This document shows positions 1-11,129 of a DNA stretch of 64,000 nt, one piece after another. Position 1 is the stretch's first letter, and each line of letters begins with the position of its first letter. The stretch covers positions 6,325,477 to 6,389,476 of the forward strand of contig WARS01000043.1 of NCBI GenBank assembly GCA_008933995.1, in the 5' to 3' direction. The position numbers were made by a program, and so were the translations under genes. The notes under the pieces are model-generated. The model saw nothing but the letters and a program-made list of their open reading frames with translations, ran no database searches and was not told where the DNA came from. The stretch is from Datnioides undecimradiatus. Lineage: Eukaryota > Chordata > Actinopteri > Lobotiformes > Datnioididae.

Positions 1-155
1 GCACCGAGAGGCAGGAAGAGCCCACCCTGCCGGCGCTGATGGATCACCTGTCGGGGGAGGGGGAGGAGGGGAGGCATGCTGTGTTCGGGACGGGACACTC
101 GCTGCCCCGCTGCTGGCGAGGAGGACGAAGGTTCATCCTGTTCTGGTCGTCCTGA
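1..155 (+). other. Possible 3' end of a coding exon cut by the window edge
   Basis: The frame starting at base 3 is open to a TGA at 153-155, about 50 codons with mostly G or C in third position. It begins TERQEEPTLPALMDHLSGEG and ends RRFILFWSS. I recognise no family. The frame starting at base 2 is also open over this stretch, and the middle is a GGGGAGG-rich low-complexity run, so chance is a real alternative. CA and GGT/GTT repeats follow, as a 3' UTR or intergenic DNA might have. Confidence 0.17.
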
Positions 156-199
156 CGGGACGACATGCTTTACAGTAAAACAGACGCTGCTCCTGCAAA

Positions 200-225
200 A
201 CACACACACACACGCACACACACAC
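200..225. repeat. (CA)n microsatellite
   Basis: Interrupted CA dinucleotide tract with one CG interruption. It lies just before a dispersed-repeat fragment. Confidence 0.95.
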
Positions 226-242
226 CACCATCCCGCTGCCCC

Positions 243-296
243 AAATACCCACTACAGCACTGAATGTAGATTCATCCACCGCTGGAAATAGTCCCC
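243..296 (-). repeat. Dispersed repeat fragment, inverted relative to a copy at 10.3 kb
   Basis: The core gattcatccacc with flanking cactacagcactgaatgta is close to the reverse complement of 10301-10340 (tctagtggatgaatccacat and onward). Two diverged copies in opposite orientation imply an interspersed element. The pattern 'ctatttcc..gtggatgaatc' is one I associate with teleost repeats, but I cannot name a family. Confidence 0.5.
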
Positions 297-302
297 AAAC
301 AG

Positions 303-348
303 ATGGTGGTGTTGTGGTTGGTGTTGGTGGTGGTGTTGATGGTGGTTG
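303..348. repeat. GGT/GTT-rich trinucleotide repeat
   Basis: Imperfect mix of GGT and GTT triplets. The opposite strand reads as ACC/AAC. Confidence 0.85.
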
Positions 349-583
349 TATCTCACTCCTCATTAGACTTTGCTCCCAGCTCTGTGCACCGTGTGTCCAG
401 TGACGTCGTTTAGAGTCTGTGCACGCGTGGGGAGGTCGGACTTTCACTCTGGTGGTCAACGTGAAGTTTTAACGTTTTATTATTGTTGCCTCAGTGCGAT
501 CAAATCATGCACATCCCATCACTGATGAATCCAACAGGGACGGCGTCTCTGCAGCAGGTTCACCACGTGCTGCAACACACGCA

Positions 584-602
584 GTGTCCACATACTTTTG
601 GC
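584..602 (-). mobile_element. Tc1/mariner-like inverted-repeat end, fragment
   Basis: Contains gtgtccacatacttttggc, whose complement (gccaaaagtatgtggacac) matches the end motif of a common fish Tc1/mariner-type element or its MITE derivatives. The same motif recurs at 45420 (opposite orientation) and 56287. No transposase frame is near, so only an end remains. Confidence 0.45.
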
Positions 603-897
603 AGCGCGGTCTGTTTCAGTCTGAAAACACAAACTGAACCTGATTCTCTCTGAATCAGCTGCAGCTCTCGCCTCGTTTCACTCTCCGTGCTGTTTGATTT
701 CTGTGTTTCAGCATCTTTTAAAGCTCCAAATCAAAGAGTCATCGACGTCTCTCTGCAGCATCGTGAATGAACAGGGAGCTCTGCGCGAGGAGGAAGACGA
801 GGAGAAGAAGAAGGAGGGCAGGAAGGAAGCGAGCGAGGCTCCACAGAAACTCACTCCCAAAGAAAAGTCATTACATGAAATAATCATGTCGGCAGCG

Positions 898-924
898 GGA
901 GGAGGAGGAGGAGGAGGAGGAGGA
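898..924. repeat. (GGA)n microsatellite
   Basis: Nine uninterrupted GGA triplets. A short open frame through it reads as poly-glycine and is an artefact. Confidence 0.95.
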
Positions 925-1051
925 AAGTTATTTCTTCTGTTCGGTTGTGTCACACTGACTTCTTTCATCTGTGAGCAAAGTCTCTACAAACTCATCTCCT
1001 GCAGCAGCAGCCGAGGGGTGACACGACCCGAACAGGAACAGCAGGAGGACC

Positions 1052-1436
1052 GTCTCTGTGTCTTTGTGTCTCTCCGTGTCTCTTTGCACCTCTTCGTGTC
1101 TCTTTGCGCCTCTTTGTGTCTCTGTCTTCGTGTCTCTTTGCGCCTCTTTGTGTCTCTGTGTCTTCATGTCTCTTTGCGCCTCTTTGCGCCTCTTCGTGTC
1201 ACTGTGTCTTCGTGTCTCTTTGTGTCTCTTTGCATCTCTTCGTGTCTCTTTGTGTCTCTTTGCATCTCTTCATGTCTCTTTGCGCCTCTTCGTGTCTCTG
1301 TGTCTGTGTCTTCGTGTCTCTTTGCGCCTCTTTGTGTCTCTTTGCATCTCTTCATGTCTCTTTGTGTCTCTTTGCGCCTCTTCGTGTCTCTGTGTCTTCG
1401 TGTCTCTTTGCGCCTCTTTGTGTCTCTTTGCATCTC
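1052..1436. repeat. CTTTGTGTCTC pyrimidine-rich minisatellite
   Basis: About 385 bp of variants of tgtctctttgcgcctcttcg and tgtctctttgcatctcttca, mostly in 20-24-bp steps with one or two nucleotide variants per unit. The top strand is almost free of A. This keeps several frames open on both strands, with translations such as repeating CLFVSLC on plus and RRDTKRHKE on minus. These are repeat translations, not genes. Unit order looks irregular, suggesting slippage or unequal exchange. Confidence 0.92.
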
Positions 1437-2129
1437 AGATGAGTTTGTTTTCCTCAAATTCAGAGCAAATTACCACCGAGGCAACACCAAATGTTTAAAA
1501 TGTGCAAAGCCGACACCAACAACTGGGTTTCAGCAGCACTGACCAACACACGGCACGTGAAACGTTTGAGTGTGCATGACCGCAGGATGCAGTTTAGCAC
1601 CAAAGGATCGTGGTTTGGTTGAAATAATCACGTTAGTTACTAAGTTAGCAGGCTGTGCACACTCTGTCCCATCATGCACCCCGACCTCCTGTGATTATAG
1701 ACTTTCCCGCTCTTTACGCTGCATCACATGACTTCCTCCTTTGCCCCCGTCATCATCACCACTAGAGGTTGCCACCCACCAATTAATGTAACAACGGGTC
1801 ATAACGAGCTTTAACGACTCATAGTTGTTTTTTAGAAGCGTGTTTGACGCTGACGACGTCTTGTCTGTGATGTCAGGAGTTCAGATGGCGACAGCGCCAC
1901 CAGGTGTGGTGCTCTAACATCCCGGCGACCTGTCAGGTGCAGGCGCCTCCTCTGCTGAAGGACCATGTGACCACAACAGCGAAGACTGTGCCGCTCCCTG
2001 CAGCTCCCTTTGCTCTGGAACAAAAGACTCTAATGCAAAGCCGCGTCTTCGTGCTGACAAACCTGACGTGACAGTAAAACGAGCCTTTCCCGAGCCTCGT
2101 CAGCCCCGCGGAGGTTTGAATAAAACAAA
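1437..2129. other. Unassigned single-copy stretch
   Basis: No repeat, credible frame or RNA gene seen. Short in-frame runs here are scattered with stops. Confidence 0.6.
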
Positions 2130-2979
2130 ACGGCGGCCTCGAAACAAACTGGATAATTATGGCCTCGGGTGCCGCGCGCCTGTCTGTCTTCCTGTTGCTT
2201 TTATTCCACAAACACTGAACCGAAACAAGTCGCCTCTTGTCGCCGAGCGGCACCTCCAAGCCGCTCCGCCGAGCGTTCAGCGGCAGATATTAAGACCGTG
2301 ACAGATGAAAATGAATCCTCGCGCCCTTAAACACAAGTGAGACAACAGGGGATTGTGGGTTATGTAACTGGCTGCTAACCATCAAGCAAACTGAGAACAG
2401 ATGAGCAGGAGGCTGACAATGCTGTCCCACTTCCATACATTAAACTCACCACATGCAAGATCTGCAAAGGACATCCCATAATGTTTCCTGCAGCTGCACA
2501 GGCTGCTGTTGTGTTTTCTGCAGGAGCACTTTCACCGCCACGCTCGTCCACTCATGAGCGGTTGAGTGGATGTTTTTCAGGTTTTTCCAGGAAAGACGCC
2601 GGTGCCATTTGTCTTCATGCTCCAGGTATTTCTCATGAAGCTCTGCAGGCTCAGAAACAGGAAGCGGCGAGACTCAGACGAACACAAACAATCAGCCGGC
2701 GGTTTGTTTCTGCGTCCGACAGGAGAAACGTGACGTGCTCAACATCTGAGAGGGTGCATGACGCGTCTCGACCGGCAACATGAAAACAACATGATTTACT
2801 GTTATTTCCTGTTAAAGGAAGAAAACAAAAATACGTTATTATAAAAACTTTTACCTCATGAAAACTCACTAAAGAGGTGTCGTCAGCACTGTCGCAGGTT
2901 TGGTGTGTTAACGCTGTAGTTTTGAAGTAAAACGACTGAACTTTTGTTATTTTGGTGTAAAATCATGATCCATACAGTC

Positions 2980-2981
<2 letters not shown>

Positions 2982-3035
<54 letters not shown>
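2982..3035. repeat. (TG)n microsatellite, the longest pure one here
   Basis: About 27 uninterrupted TG units. Tracts this long can adopt Z-DNA and are usually polymorphic. Confidence 0.98.
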
Positions 3036-3036
<1 letters not shown>

Positions 3037-3299
3037 AGCCACACATGCGTCACTTTGTCTGAAATGTAATGGAGTATGAGTGTAAAGTAACTTTAATTCC
3101 ATATATTCAGGTAATTTGGTTGTAGTTTAGTGTAATAAGTTCATGCACTCATCGCTCTGTAAACAGACTCCCGGTGTTTCAGTCGATTCGGCGTCTTCAG
3201 GTGCGTCCGGAGAAACGCTGCGAGCCTCCGTGAGACATTCGCTGATGAAGTAAAGAGGACGCTCCTCCGCTGAGCAGCGGGACACGCAGCTCACACAGT

Positions 3300-3655
3300 A
3301 TTTGCTTGCACTTAGCGCCCGAATGAATCATTCACTCCTTTTGAATGATGAATGACGGGGACGGAGCCTCTGGCAGCATCTGAAATCCTCGGTGAGGGGA
3401 AAGAGGAAGCTGGAAAATAAGAAAAACAGGCGGCCATAAATAAAACAGCAGTAATCACACAGTGTTGTCACAAATCCCAGAACAACGACGCCCGTCCTTC
3501 TCCCCCGAAACCCAGCGGAGAAACAACAGTCACCCGGCGAGCCTCGCAGCCATATGCCTCAGACACACCTTGGCAGTTCCTGTAATTACACTTTATCCTA
3601 CAACAGTGTTCAGCTGCCAGGACACTCACTCACCACTGAGGATCTGAATTATTCA
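3300..3655. promoter_or_regulatory. CNE-like block (candidate enhancer)
   Basis: Non-repetitive sequence with clustered AT cores, including gaatgaatcattcactcc, cctgtaattacactttatcc and gaattattcatg, and no frame beyond about 60 codons. The style resembles vertebrate developmental enhancers. This is inference from composition and motif content only. Confidence 0.25.
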
Positions 3656-4074
3656 TGTTCTCTTCTGTCGGGGTTACCACCGAAGGACCGGCTCCTGGAA
3701 CAGACGTGAGGCGTCTGTATGTTGTTTAAAGGTGTAATCTGTAACTTCACAGCATTACAACGTGTAAAACCAGCTGAGCCAGCGCTCTGCATGCTATTTC
3801 CTGTTCCTGTTTGATCTGAAATTATGTCAATCGGACGTCTGGATCTGAAGTTATCAGAGAAACAAGCTGAGCAAACGTTAGCAGCAGCTCGGCTCGCCGC
3901 CCCTCCAGGACGTCCCGTGTGCGGCCGACAGCGTGGGAGAAACAGTGGTTTTTAAGGTGGAACTGCTTTATTCAGTGTTTCTCTGGGTTTGAATCAGCGG
4001 CTCTGTTTGTTTTGGAGAGGAGGAGACCTCTGTGGAGAATTCAGCTCCCAGTAAAAACCTCCTGAACCATCAAC

Positions 4075-4160
4075 ACTGAAGGAATCCCAGCTGACAGGAA
4101 GACAACAACTCCCAGCATGCCACGCTGCTGCGGGAGGTCACATGACTGCAGCTGCTGCTG
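4075..4160 (+). repeat. Dispersed repeat, copy 1 of a pair (partner 11889-11974)
   Basis: About 86 bp beginning actgaaggaatcccagctga and including aactcccagcatgccacgct and ggtcacatgac. By eye it differs from the copy near 11.9 kb at about five sites in the same orientation. The upstream part, from about 3728 (aaaggtgtaatctgtaactt), resembles the start of a teleost repeat and may belong to the same element, but has no partner in this window. Confidence 0.75.
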
Positions 4161-4257
4161 TTCTAATATAAAATTACATGTCGTGTTTAATAGAAAGTCC
4201 AAATCATCAGACGAAGGAGAAGAACATTTGTTTAATGAATGCAGTTCCAGGACCTGA

Positions 4258-4400
4258 TTAGCTTAGCTTAGCATGATGACTGACAGCATGAGTTACATGT
4301 GAAAAGGCTAAAACCTGCACCGTCAGCTAAAGTCAGGCTTTAAGTGACTCTGTGAAACTAAATGTGAGCTCTTCAAGCTAGCTGTTTGCTAACTGAAAGT
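4258..4400. repeat. GCTAA/TTAGC pentamer cluster
   Basis: Contains ttagcttagcttagcatgat and several further gctaa and gctag words. Similar clusters recur across the window. Confidence 0.6.
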
Positions 4401-4539
4401 TGACTTGAGTTAAAGCTAAAGTTCAACACTTTTAATGAGCAAATGCACTGATTACAGCAACTATATTAAAATGAATCTGTCTTTAAACGTAGCTTAGCCT
4501 CCTGCTCCAGGTCAGTCTCTGCACAGATGAAATATGTTA

Positions 4540-4704
4540 AATGGCCTTATGCTTATATAGCGCTTTTCTAGTCATGTGACCACTCAAAGCACTACAAGTC
4601 GACATTCACCCATTCACACCAAACGAAACAACGGATTTCTAACCTCATTCATACACCGATGGCGCAGCATCAGGGGCAATTTGGTGCTCAGCGTCTTGCC
4701 CGCG
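4540..4704 (+). repeat. Teleost 'tatagcgctt' interspersed repeat, truncated copy
   Basis: Contains cttatatagcgcttttctag, actcaaagcactacaa, cattcacccattcacacc, ggggcaatttgg and gcgtcttgcccg in order. I know this order from a repeat that is very common in fish genomes (box order: tatagcgc, caaagcgc, ttcacccattcacac, ggggcaat, gtcttgccc). The class of the parent element is not certain to me. Confidence 0.7.
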
Positions 4705-4743
4705 AAAGACAGGATTACAGTAAAAGTCTGTAATCCTGTCTTT
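4705..4743. repeat. Perfect 16-bp inverted repeat with a 7-base loop
   Basis: The arm aaagacaggattacag (4705-4720), loop taaaagt and arm ctgtaatcctgtcttt (4728-4743) form a perfect hairpin. It sits exactly where the tatagcgctt repeat stops matching its usual pattern. It could be a fold-back end, a template-switch product or a short foldback element. Confidence 0.9.
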
Positions 4744-6760
4744 AACTGTCAATAATCTGTCTCGTTAAACAATGTCCTGCAGATTTTGGGGTTTTGCCCA
4801 CATGTTGATGGCGTCCTGGCAGCGTTTCTTGTTAGACCCAGACTCAGTTTTATGACTGAGCAACTGTTTAAGAGGCATTTTTCAGCCGATCTGCTGCGAC
4901 GCGCTCCGCAGCCTCCTCTCCCCTTCAGTGAACCCTCTGCTCTCTTCTTCAGAGGAAAACAAAGTGCAGACACTGCACTTCGTTAATGGACACACTGAGC
5001 TCGGAGCCTTGCTTCTTGTTCTCGCCTCCCACCTTTTTTTGTTTTTTGCCCTTTCCTTCTGTTTTTCTGGGCGCCGCGTTCACACGCTCGCTCCGCCGAG
5101 ATTACTTCGCACATTTCAGGCAGGGACTATTTCTTCTCTGTCACACCTGTCAGGGTGACAAAAGAGCAAAAACACAAGCTTCGCCTCTTCCCGCTCTCGC
5201 TCCACGCGCCTATTTACTGTCTCGTGTAGCTGCCAGGATGGAAACACGGCACCGCTGACCTCCTCCTCTGAAAGCCAAGCCTGGAGGCCCTCTAACGACG
5301 GCAGCGCTGAGCCTCCCAGGATACCCGGCGATTTACGGGTGTCAGAAACAAGGACGACATCTATTCATGAAGCACTCATAAATAAAACATGCAGGGTTCA
5401 TTTGTATGACAGGTGGATCGGACCCGGGATTATCTCTGCAGATAGAAGGAGGAAATGCTGCAGGACGTGTCGCACGTCGGCTGTCAGGCGCTAACCGGGC
5501 TAATGCCGGCGACACCGGTCGGCGCCTGCGTCCGCCTCATGCATCCCCACAACGCGCCACTCGCTTTTTTATTTTTCTCACTTTCAGATGTATTTCCTGG
5601 TGGCGGCTGATGAGCAAAATCAGTGTAAAGTAGCTGGCAGACGGCTGCTAAACGCGCTCAGTGGCTTTGATCCCAGGAGAGATGCAGCGCTGACATGCTT
5701 TGGGTGGAAACATACAGCTGCAGCCTGCGGACTGATAATAAAACTGTGACACACTGGAGGATGAATATAGTTCGCTGTCTCTGCCTCCATTAACCTGCTG
5801 CAACATTCATAAAACACCCGCGGTCCTTATTTGTACCTGCTCTGACAGAAGCCGCCTGCTCGCTGCACATATTTCACTCTCCTGCAGACCCGAGCGCGTT
5901 TACCGACTGTAGCCTGAACATCTGATGTTTGCTCAGTGCAGATTTGTTCATATGGAGGGATTCTGGAGGAAATATGATGATTTTTAAAAAAAAAAGCATG
6001 ACATGAGGCGGCCGCGAGTCTGTAAGAGTCATTATCTCATTTTCTGCAAAACGATGGCGTCGTCAGAGTTAAAGCGTCAGAGCTCTCCTGCTTTATGTCT
6101 TATGTGATTAAAGCCCGAGGTTCTGTTTCTGCGTTTTCAGATTTAAAGAAGCGTCTGATTGGGGACGTCTGTGTAGATTAGGATTACAATCTGCAGGAGA
6201 CTTAACTCTGTTCGCTCTGAAACCGCTTCAGCGACAGTTTACAGGAAGGCGCGTTGAACTGAAGCATGTTGTGCTTTAAACCGGACTCTCCGGCTCTGTC
6301 AGCTGCTGGTTTTCATAACGTTTCTTTGCAGGAGTTCACGATGATCGTCCTCCATCTCCTCGCCTGCTTCGCTGTGTGTTTCCTGTTTGTGTTTTTGACC
6401 CGAGCCTCTGATCTGCTCGGTTTCTGGTTGTAAGGATCCTTTGAAGCCGCTGGATCACTGAGTTAATGAGATCGACTCCGGGCCACGCTGTCTCTTGATA
6501 GATGTTCCTGCTGAAACATGCCTCACTTCCTGTCTTCCCTCGGCGGACTCCACACACGTCCAACCTGTCTCCGACGTGTCACTTCCTGGAAAAAACAGCT
6601 GACTTCAAAGATCCACCTTCCCTGGCCGCGCTCTGCGATAAGGTCCCTGAGGTCTGACGGCCGCCTCCATCCGTCCTGCTCGGGGGCCGGCCGGGCGGCC
6701 AGGGGCCAGCGTGGATGGCAGGAGGGAGGCAGCGGCTCTGATGACACGGAGCTCATCCAT
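4744..6760. other. Unassigned, mostly single-copy stretch
   Basis: No convincing gene or mobile element. Parts near 5270-5640 and 6000-6300 are non-repetitive and could be conserved, but I see no decisive motif cluster. Confidence 0.5.
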
Positions 6761-6762
6761 AA

Positions 6763-6910
6763 CATTAATTGGACAGAGCGGCAGCTGCAGGCCTCGGGGT
6801 AATCAAAGCATCAGAGCCGCAAGCATGCCCGGCTCGATCTTGTTATACCACCTCATGGAGGCGGCTGTCAGCGGCCGAGCCCGAGTGCACAAAGGTGCTG
6901 AGAGCAGCCT
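6763..6910. promoter_or_regulatory. CNE-like block (candidate enhancer)
   Basis: Non-repetitive sequence with cataacattaattggacaga and ggggtaatcaaagcatcaga, i.e. homeodomain-type and TCF/SOX-type (ATCAAAG) cores close together. Inference only. Confidence 0.25.
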
Positions 6911-7406
6911 GCAGATCAGGCGGCTGATTGGTCGGCTGCTTTAACACCACTGTCGCCATCGATCGGTCCACCGGCGCCGGAGAGCGAGGACATTTTGTTA
7001 AAGTGAAGACATTTTACGTGCTGGGGTCCTAGAGTGTTGGAGCGTGTTGGGACTAATTTTTGGAGCGTAAGGATATTTTGTTTTGGTGACGGCGACTTCA
7101 GAGCCAAACCTGTCAGATACAGACATTTTCAGGATGAGTCATCGCCTCCTTGTTTGCGCTGCGTCGTGCTGCAGGAGGGAAGCGTTCCTGGAAACTAGCG
7201 GGAATGATTTTAGGAAAGATTAGTCCTGGTTTCAGCGAGGAGGAGTGGGAGGGCAGCGCGGCTGCGATGCTGCTGATGACCTGCAGCAAAGGCGCATTGT
7301 GTTATTGTGGCTTCGGTCTGAATTATGAAAGGGTTAAGTTAAAGATGAGCTCCCAGCAAATAATTCAATACACTGCCCCGACCGGAGAGAGAAGCAGCCT
7401 GCGAGA

Positions 7407-7453
7407 GTGTGTGTGTGCGGGTGTGTGTGCGTGCGTGTGTGTGTGTGTGTGTG
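7407..7453. repeat. (TG)n microsatellite, interrupted
   Basis: TG repeat with CG and GGG interruptions. A CA tract follows about 120 bp later. Confidence 0.95.
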
Positions 7454-7571
7454 GTCCAGCGTGCTGCTGGTTGGCTGTTAGCAGCTGCAGGCTGTTCGTG
7501 CCTCTGCTTAGCACCGTGTTGTAAAGCAAGTGGAAATTCAATAAATGAAGGCAGACATACAGCCCTCCTCT

Positions 7572-7574
<3 letters not shown>

Positions 7575-7602
<28 letters not shown>
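7575..7602. repeat. (CA)n microsatellite
   Basis: About 14 CA units followed by a CT-rich run (tccctctctcttcccctctc). Confidence 0.97.
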
Positions 7603-7963
7603 TCCCTCTCTCTTCCCCTCTCCCTCTTTCGGCCCTTGCTCGCCCCTCTGCAGGGTGGTGAGGCTGCTATTGATCTCCAGCGCCCGCCTTGTAACGGTCC
7701 AGCTTTAATTAGTGCCTGCATCCCAAAGATGGAGGTAAATGGACGGACTGGCGGGCGGATGTGGTTTCCCGTTTTGTGAGCATGTTGCGTCGTATGTTAG
7801 CGTTCCTTAAACCGCATCACGTCTCATCTGTGTTATTATCTTCTGTCGTCTGTCTGTGAGCTGCCTTCCGTCCGTCGGCCGCTGTGGTTGGCAGAGTCAA
7901 GTCTCTGGCTGCAGACGAGTCAAATCTGTTCCACATTACTCCCTGTTGCATTTCCTGTTTTCC

Positions 7964-7989
7964 TGTGTGTGTGTGTGTGTGTGTGTGTT
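7964..7989. repeat. (TG)n microsatellite
   Basis: About 12 pure TG units. Confidence 0.97.
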
Positions 7990-9105
7990 GGGGTGGGTGA
8001 GTGGACTCACGGCGATGCCAACAGCAGCCGTCACCGCCGGCTACGCCTCACTAACATCCAGCGCTAATGGAAAAGCTGGCCTCAGACGCCGCAGCGCGCC
8101 GGTTTGGCAGCTGTTTGGCCGAACCTGCGTTCAGAGCGGATGCACATGCCCAGTAGCTCCCACTCTTTTATTTTTTGAGCTCCGACAGTCTGTTGAAGCT
8201 GCACCCGTCCAGATTTTTATGTAAAAATCCAGCTGTCATCTCACCCTGAGCGCTGGCAGCAGAGAAGCTATACGAGCTGCTGTGAATTCAGCTGTCAGGA
8301 CTCGTACTGTAACGCTTAAACAGATCTCTGGAAACAGGACCGACTCCAGGTCCGTTCACCGTCCGGTGACACTGAGCCACGCGATCGTCCGGTGTTTTCC
8401 CCCATGCTCCATTAACTGATCTGCACATGTTCTGCAGAGGCAGAGTTGCATGGTTCCACACTAATGTCACGGACAAACACGTTGGTCCGCCTCTGTTAAC
8501 TGTCTGACTTCCTGTCTGTCAGCTCCAAGCTCATTGGTTCCCCCTGAACCAGCAGTCACACCTGTGTCTGCCCTGACACAGGTTACAATGAAGGGTGCAA
8601 GGACACCAAGCAAGGAGAGAGGAAACAAGGAAGTTAAGTTCTTTGAGAGTAGAAGTTAAAGTCTTTGCATCTCTGCTCACAACTCCTCCAGCTTCATGGA
8701 AACACAGTGGAGTATCAGTCTGCACAGCATCATGAAGAACGTGTGCACGTTTCGCTTTAAACCGAATCAACTCGTCGCCGCAGACTGAAACCACAGACCC
8801 TTGAAACCCAGCTTCAGTGGCTTCAAACCGGGATCGACTGATTTGAGAAGATTCCCCAGAAGCGGTGTGAAAAGTCCTTTTGCTTAATCTGATCCTCGGA
8901 GTAATGAGATGGTTTAATTACTGAAAAAAGGGAAAATCCCTGATCATCCCTCCGCTCTTATCGCTCTTTATGTCAGAAGCGTCTTGGATTTGAGTTTTTC
9001 TACCCACGACTCAAATGCTCCATGAGCTCAGAGAAGAGCGGCGCTCACTTCTGTTTATCTGCTAACCATTAAAGTCACAGAGACATGAAATGACTCTGAA
9101 GCGTA
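7990..9105. other. Unassigned single-copy stretch
   Basis: No repeats or believable frames seen. A miR-133-like string at about 8537-8558 was examined and rejected. Confidence 0.5.
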
Positions 9106-9109
9106 AAAT

Positions 9110-9320
9110 TACATACTGTACAAGTTTATGGATTAATGTCTGCAGCGGACGTGGTTGCGCTCAGTTTTCGGGGAGTCTATAAGAGCCCATTTAACTGCCC
9201 TCTGTATGGGAGTGAATTAATGTGTCAGGAGAGGAGGCAGCGTCTCAGAGAGCATCACTTCTCTTTATGGAGCGGCTGCATTTACCAGAGAAGATCCCGA
9301 CACACTCAACCTTTTCTTTT
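9110..9320. promoter_or_regulatory. CNE-like block (candidate enhancer)
   Basis: Non-repetitive, with tttatggattaatgtctgca, gggagtgaattaatgtgtca and ctctttatggagcggctgca. Two ATTAAT cores flank an A/T-G/C mosaic typical of enhancer DNA. Inference only. Confidence 0.27.
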
Positions 9321-9839
9321 TTTCTGCATTCAAATAAACACCTCGACTCAAAACACCATTAGGAAAAAGAAGAGGCTCCAGCCACACACAAAAAATCCAT
9401 TTTCTGCACCCTGACTCTGTTTTTCACAGGAATATTCAGGAAATAAACACGTTTCCTGAAATGTCTCTGTCTCTCTGAGAGTTGGAGAGGATTAATTCCA
9501 CTTTCATGTCTTTACATTTAAGCTTGTTAGCATAGAAGAAAGGGGAGACGCTCATAGTTCAAAGATAAACCAACCCGCACCTGAAAAACTCAATAATTTT
9601 AGTTTATCTCGTCTGTTTGATGCACACACAGGCATTGATCTGCAAAGACGGCCCGCGGTATTGCGCTGAGTTATGTGCTGCAGCGATTTCTTGCAAACAG
9701 CAGCGACGTCCTGCAGCTGTGAAACGTGCAGCATGTATGGATTTGTTTGCAGTGCACTGGATGATGCTTTATAGAGAAGCTGCGTTCTGGTTTTACCTCT
9801 GAAGTCAGCTCTAAATTATTTATTCACTCTCCTGGTGAA

Positions 9840-10085
9840 CAGACGCTAGAGTAGCTGCTAACTGATGCTAACTGCAGCTGGCTAGCCAGTTACCTTGTTT
9901 AGCTGTGCAGCTACTGGTCCTGGTATGTGACTGTTAGCTGGGAACACCTGTGGGCTTGCACAGGAGCTTCAGACTCCTAATAGAAGGAGGTTTTCAGGCC
10001 CTGGACAGGGGGGACCATGCAGGGAATGCTGCAGGTAGCAGTGCGGGGAATTAGCACTGCTATTTAGCCTTTAGCTTAGTCTGGC
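9840..10085. repeat. GCTAA-rich dispersed repeat
   Basis: Contains gctaactgatgctaactgca, gctggctagccagttacctt and tagctgtgcagctactggtc, then cacaggagcttcag. The order resembles 24655-24760 (gttagccagttagctaggtt, gtgcagctagcagttg, cacaggagctttga), so both are probably diverged copies of one repeat. Confidence 0.5.
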
Positions 10086-10300
10086 ATTGGACGCTGGAAA
10101 ATAACTGTTTCATACAGCAAACCACTAAACAAAATGAAATATTCTGCAAACTGCATTTTTATGATCTTGAAAACGTGCTGTCACAGTGGATTCTCTTGGC
10201 AGTCACAGACATACAACAGTAGCGATGGTCAGTCTTTCAAATGTCTTTTATTGTTCACCACAACGCTGCGCACCAAGCGCTGTCTCCAGTGATCCGGCCG

Positions 10301-10340
10301 TCTAGTGGATGAATCCACATTTAGTGCTTTAGTGCAGTTT
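10301..10340 (+). repeat. Dispersed repeat fragment, partner of 243-296
   Basis: tctagtggatgaatccacat followed by ttagtgctttagtg is the inverted counterpart of the fragment at 243-296. Confidence 0.5.
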
Positions 10341-10431
10341 GAGCCCTAATAAACTAGAAAGTACCTTTGCTGTCAGTTTGAGTCTGAACATATCACCAAA
10401 TTTGTATTTTAAAAGATGCAAATGTTCTATT

Positions 10432-10464
10432 TTTATTATTATTATTATTATTATTATTAATAAT
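10432..10464. repeat. (ATT)n microsatellite
   Basis: About ten ATT units ending in attaataatg. Confidence 0.95.
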
Positions 10465-10488
10465 GTAAATATGTGACGTTTTCAGCGC

Positions 10489-10508
10489 GCGTGTGTGTGT
10501 GTGTGTGT
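10489..10508. repeat. (GT)n microsatellite
   Basis: About ten GT units directly after gcgcgc, an alternating purine-pyrimidine run. Confidence 0.95.
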
Positions 10509-11129
10509 TTGGACCGGAGCTTGCTTGCTGTTGTTGTGTTTGACTGCAGCCAAACAGGAGATGACACCTGTAAGTGGCGAGGTGACGGGATGTGATCTAA
10601 ACTCTCAGGAAATCAAAACCGGGCCTCAGCGAGAGTTTTGACTCGTTGTCAAAGAAACAGCCTGACAGCTTCAAATTCAGAGCTGCCATTCTCTCAGACA
10701 GGCGAGCCCAACGTGTCATCAACTTTTCAGAGGAAGGACACTTTCTTTTCCTCCCCCCTCCGTCGGGATGTGTTAGAGCGACTCAAACCTCAGCACATCT
10801 GTGCTGTTACAAAGCCTTGCAGATGAAATGTGCCATTTCATGCTGCCCGGAGAAAAACTGTAAAATGTGGAGGCGCTGCAGAGATCGTTTCCATCACGCC
10901 GCACAATACAGCGAACCGTAATCACAATTTCTGACTTATTCAGCAATTCAGCTGCAACTCTGGACATGTTTCTTCTGCTTCCTGCCAAACTTTAAAAAAA
11001 AGAAAACTTCCTTGACGCCTTTACAAGTCTGAAAGAAACGTGCAGCCGAGCGAAGAGAAACCTCACGACACGTTATCAGCAGCCGGAGCTCAGCTCAGAA
11101 GAAGACAGAATAAAACCTCGACACGACTC

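Noticed and set aside
928-1542. Overlapping frames of 79-282 codons at the CTTTGTGTCTC repeat
   Set aside because: Produced by the minisatellite, with repeating CLFVSLC and RDTKRHKE text and no independent evidence.
8537-8558. String resembling miR-133 (ggttccccctgaaccagcag)
   Set aside because: Several mismatches and no complementary arm at hairpin distance, so not a microRNA precursor.
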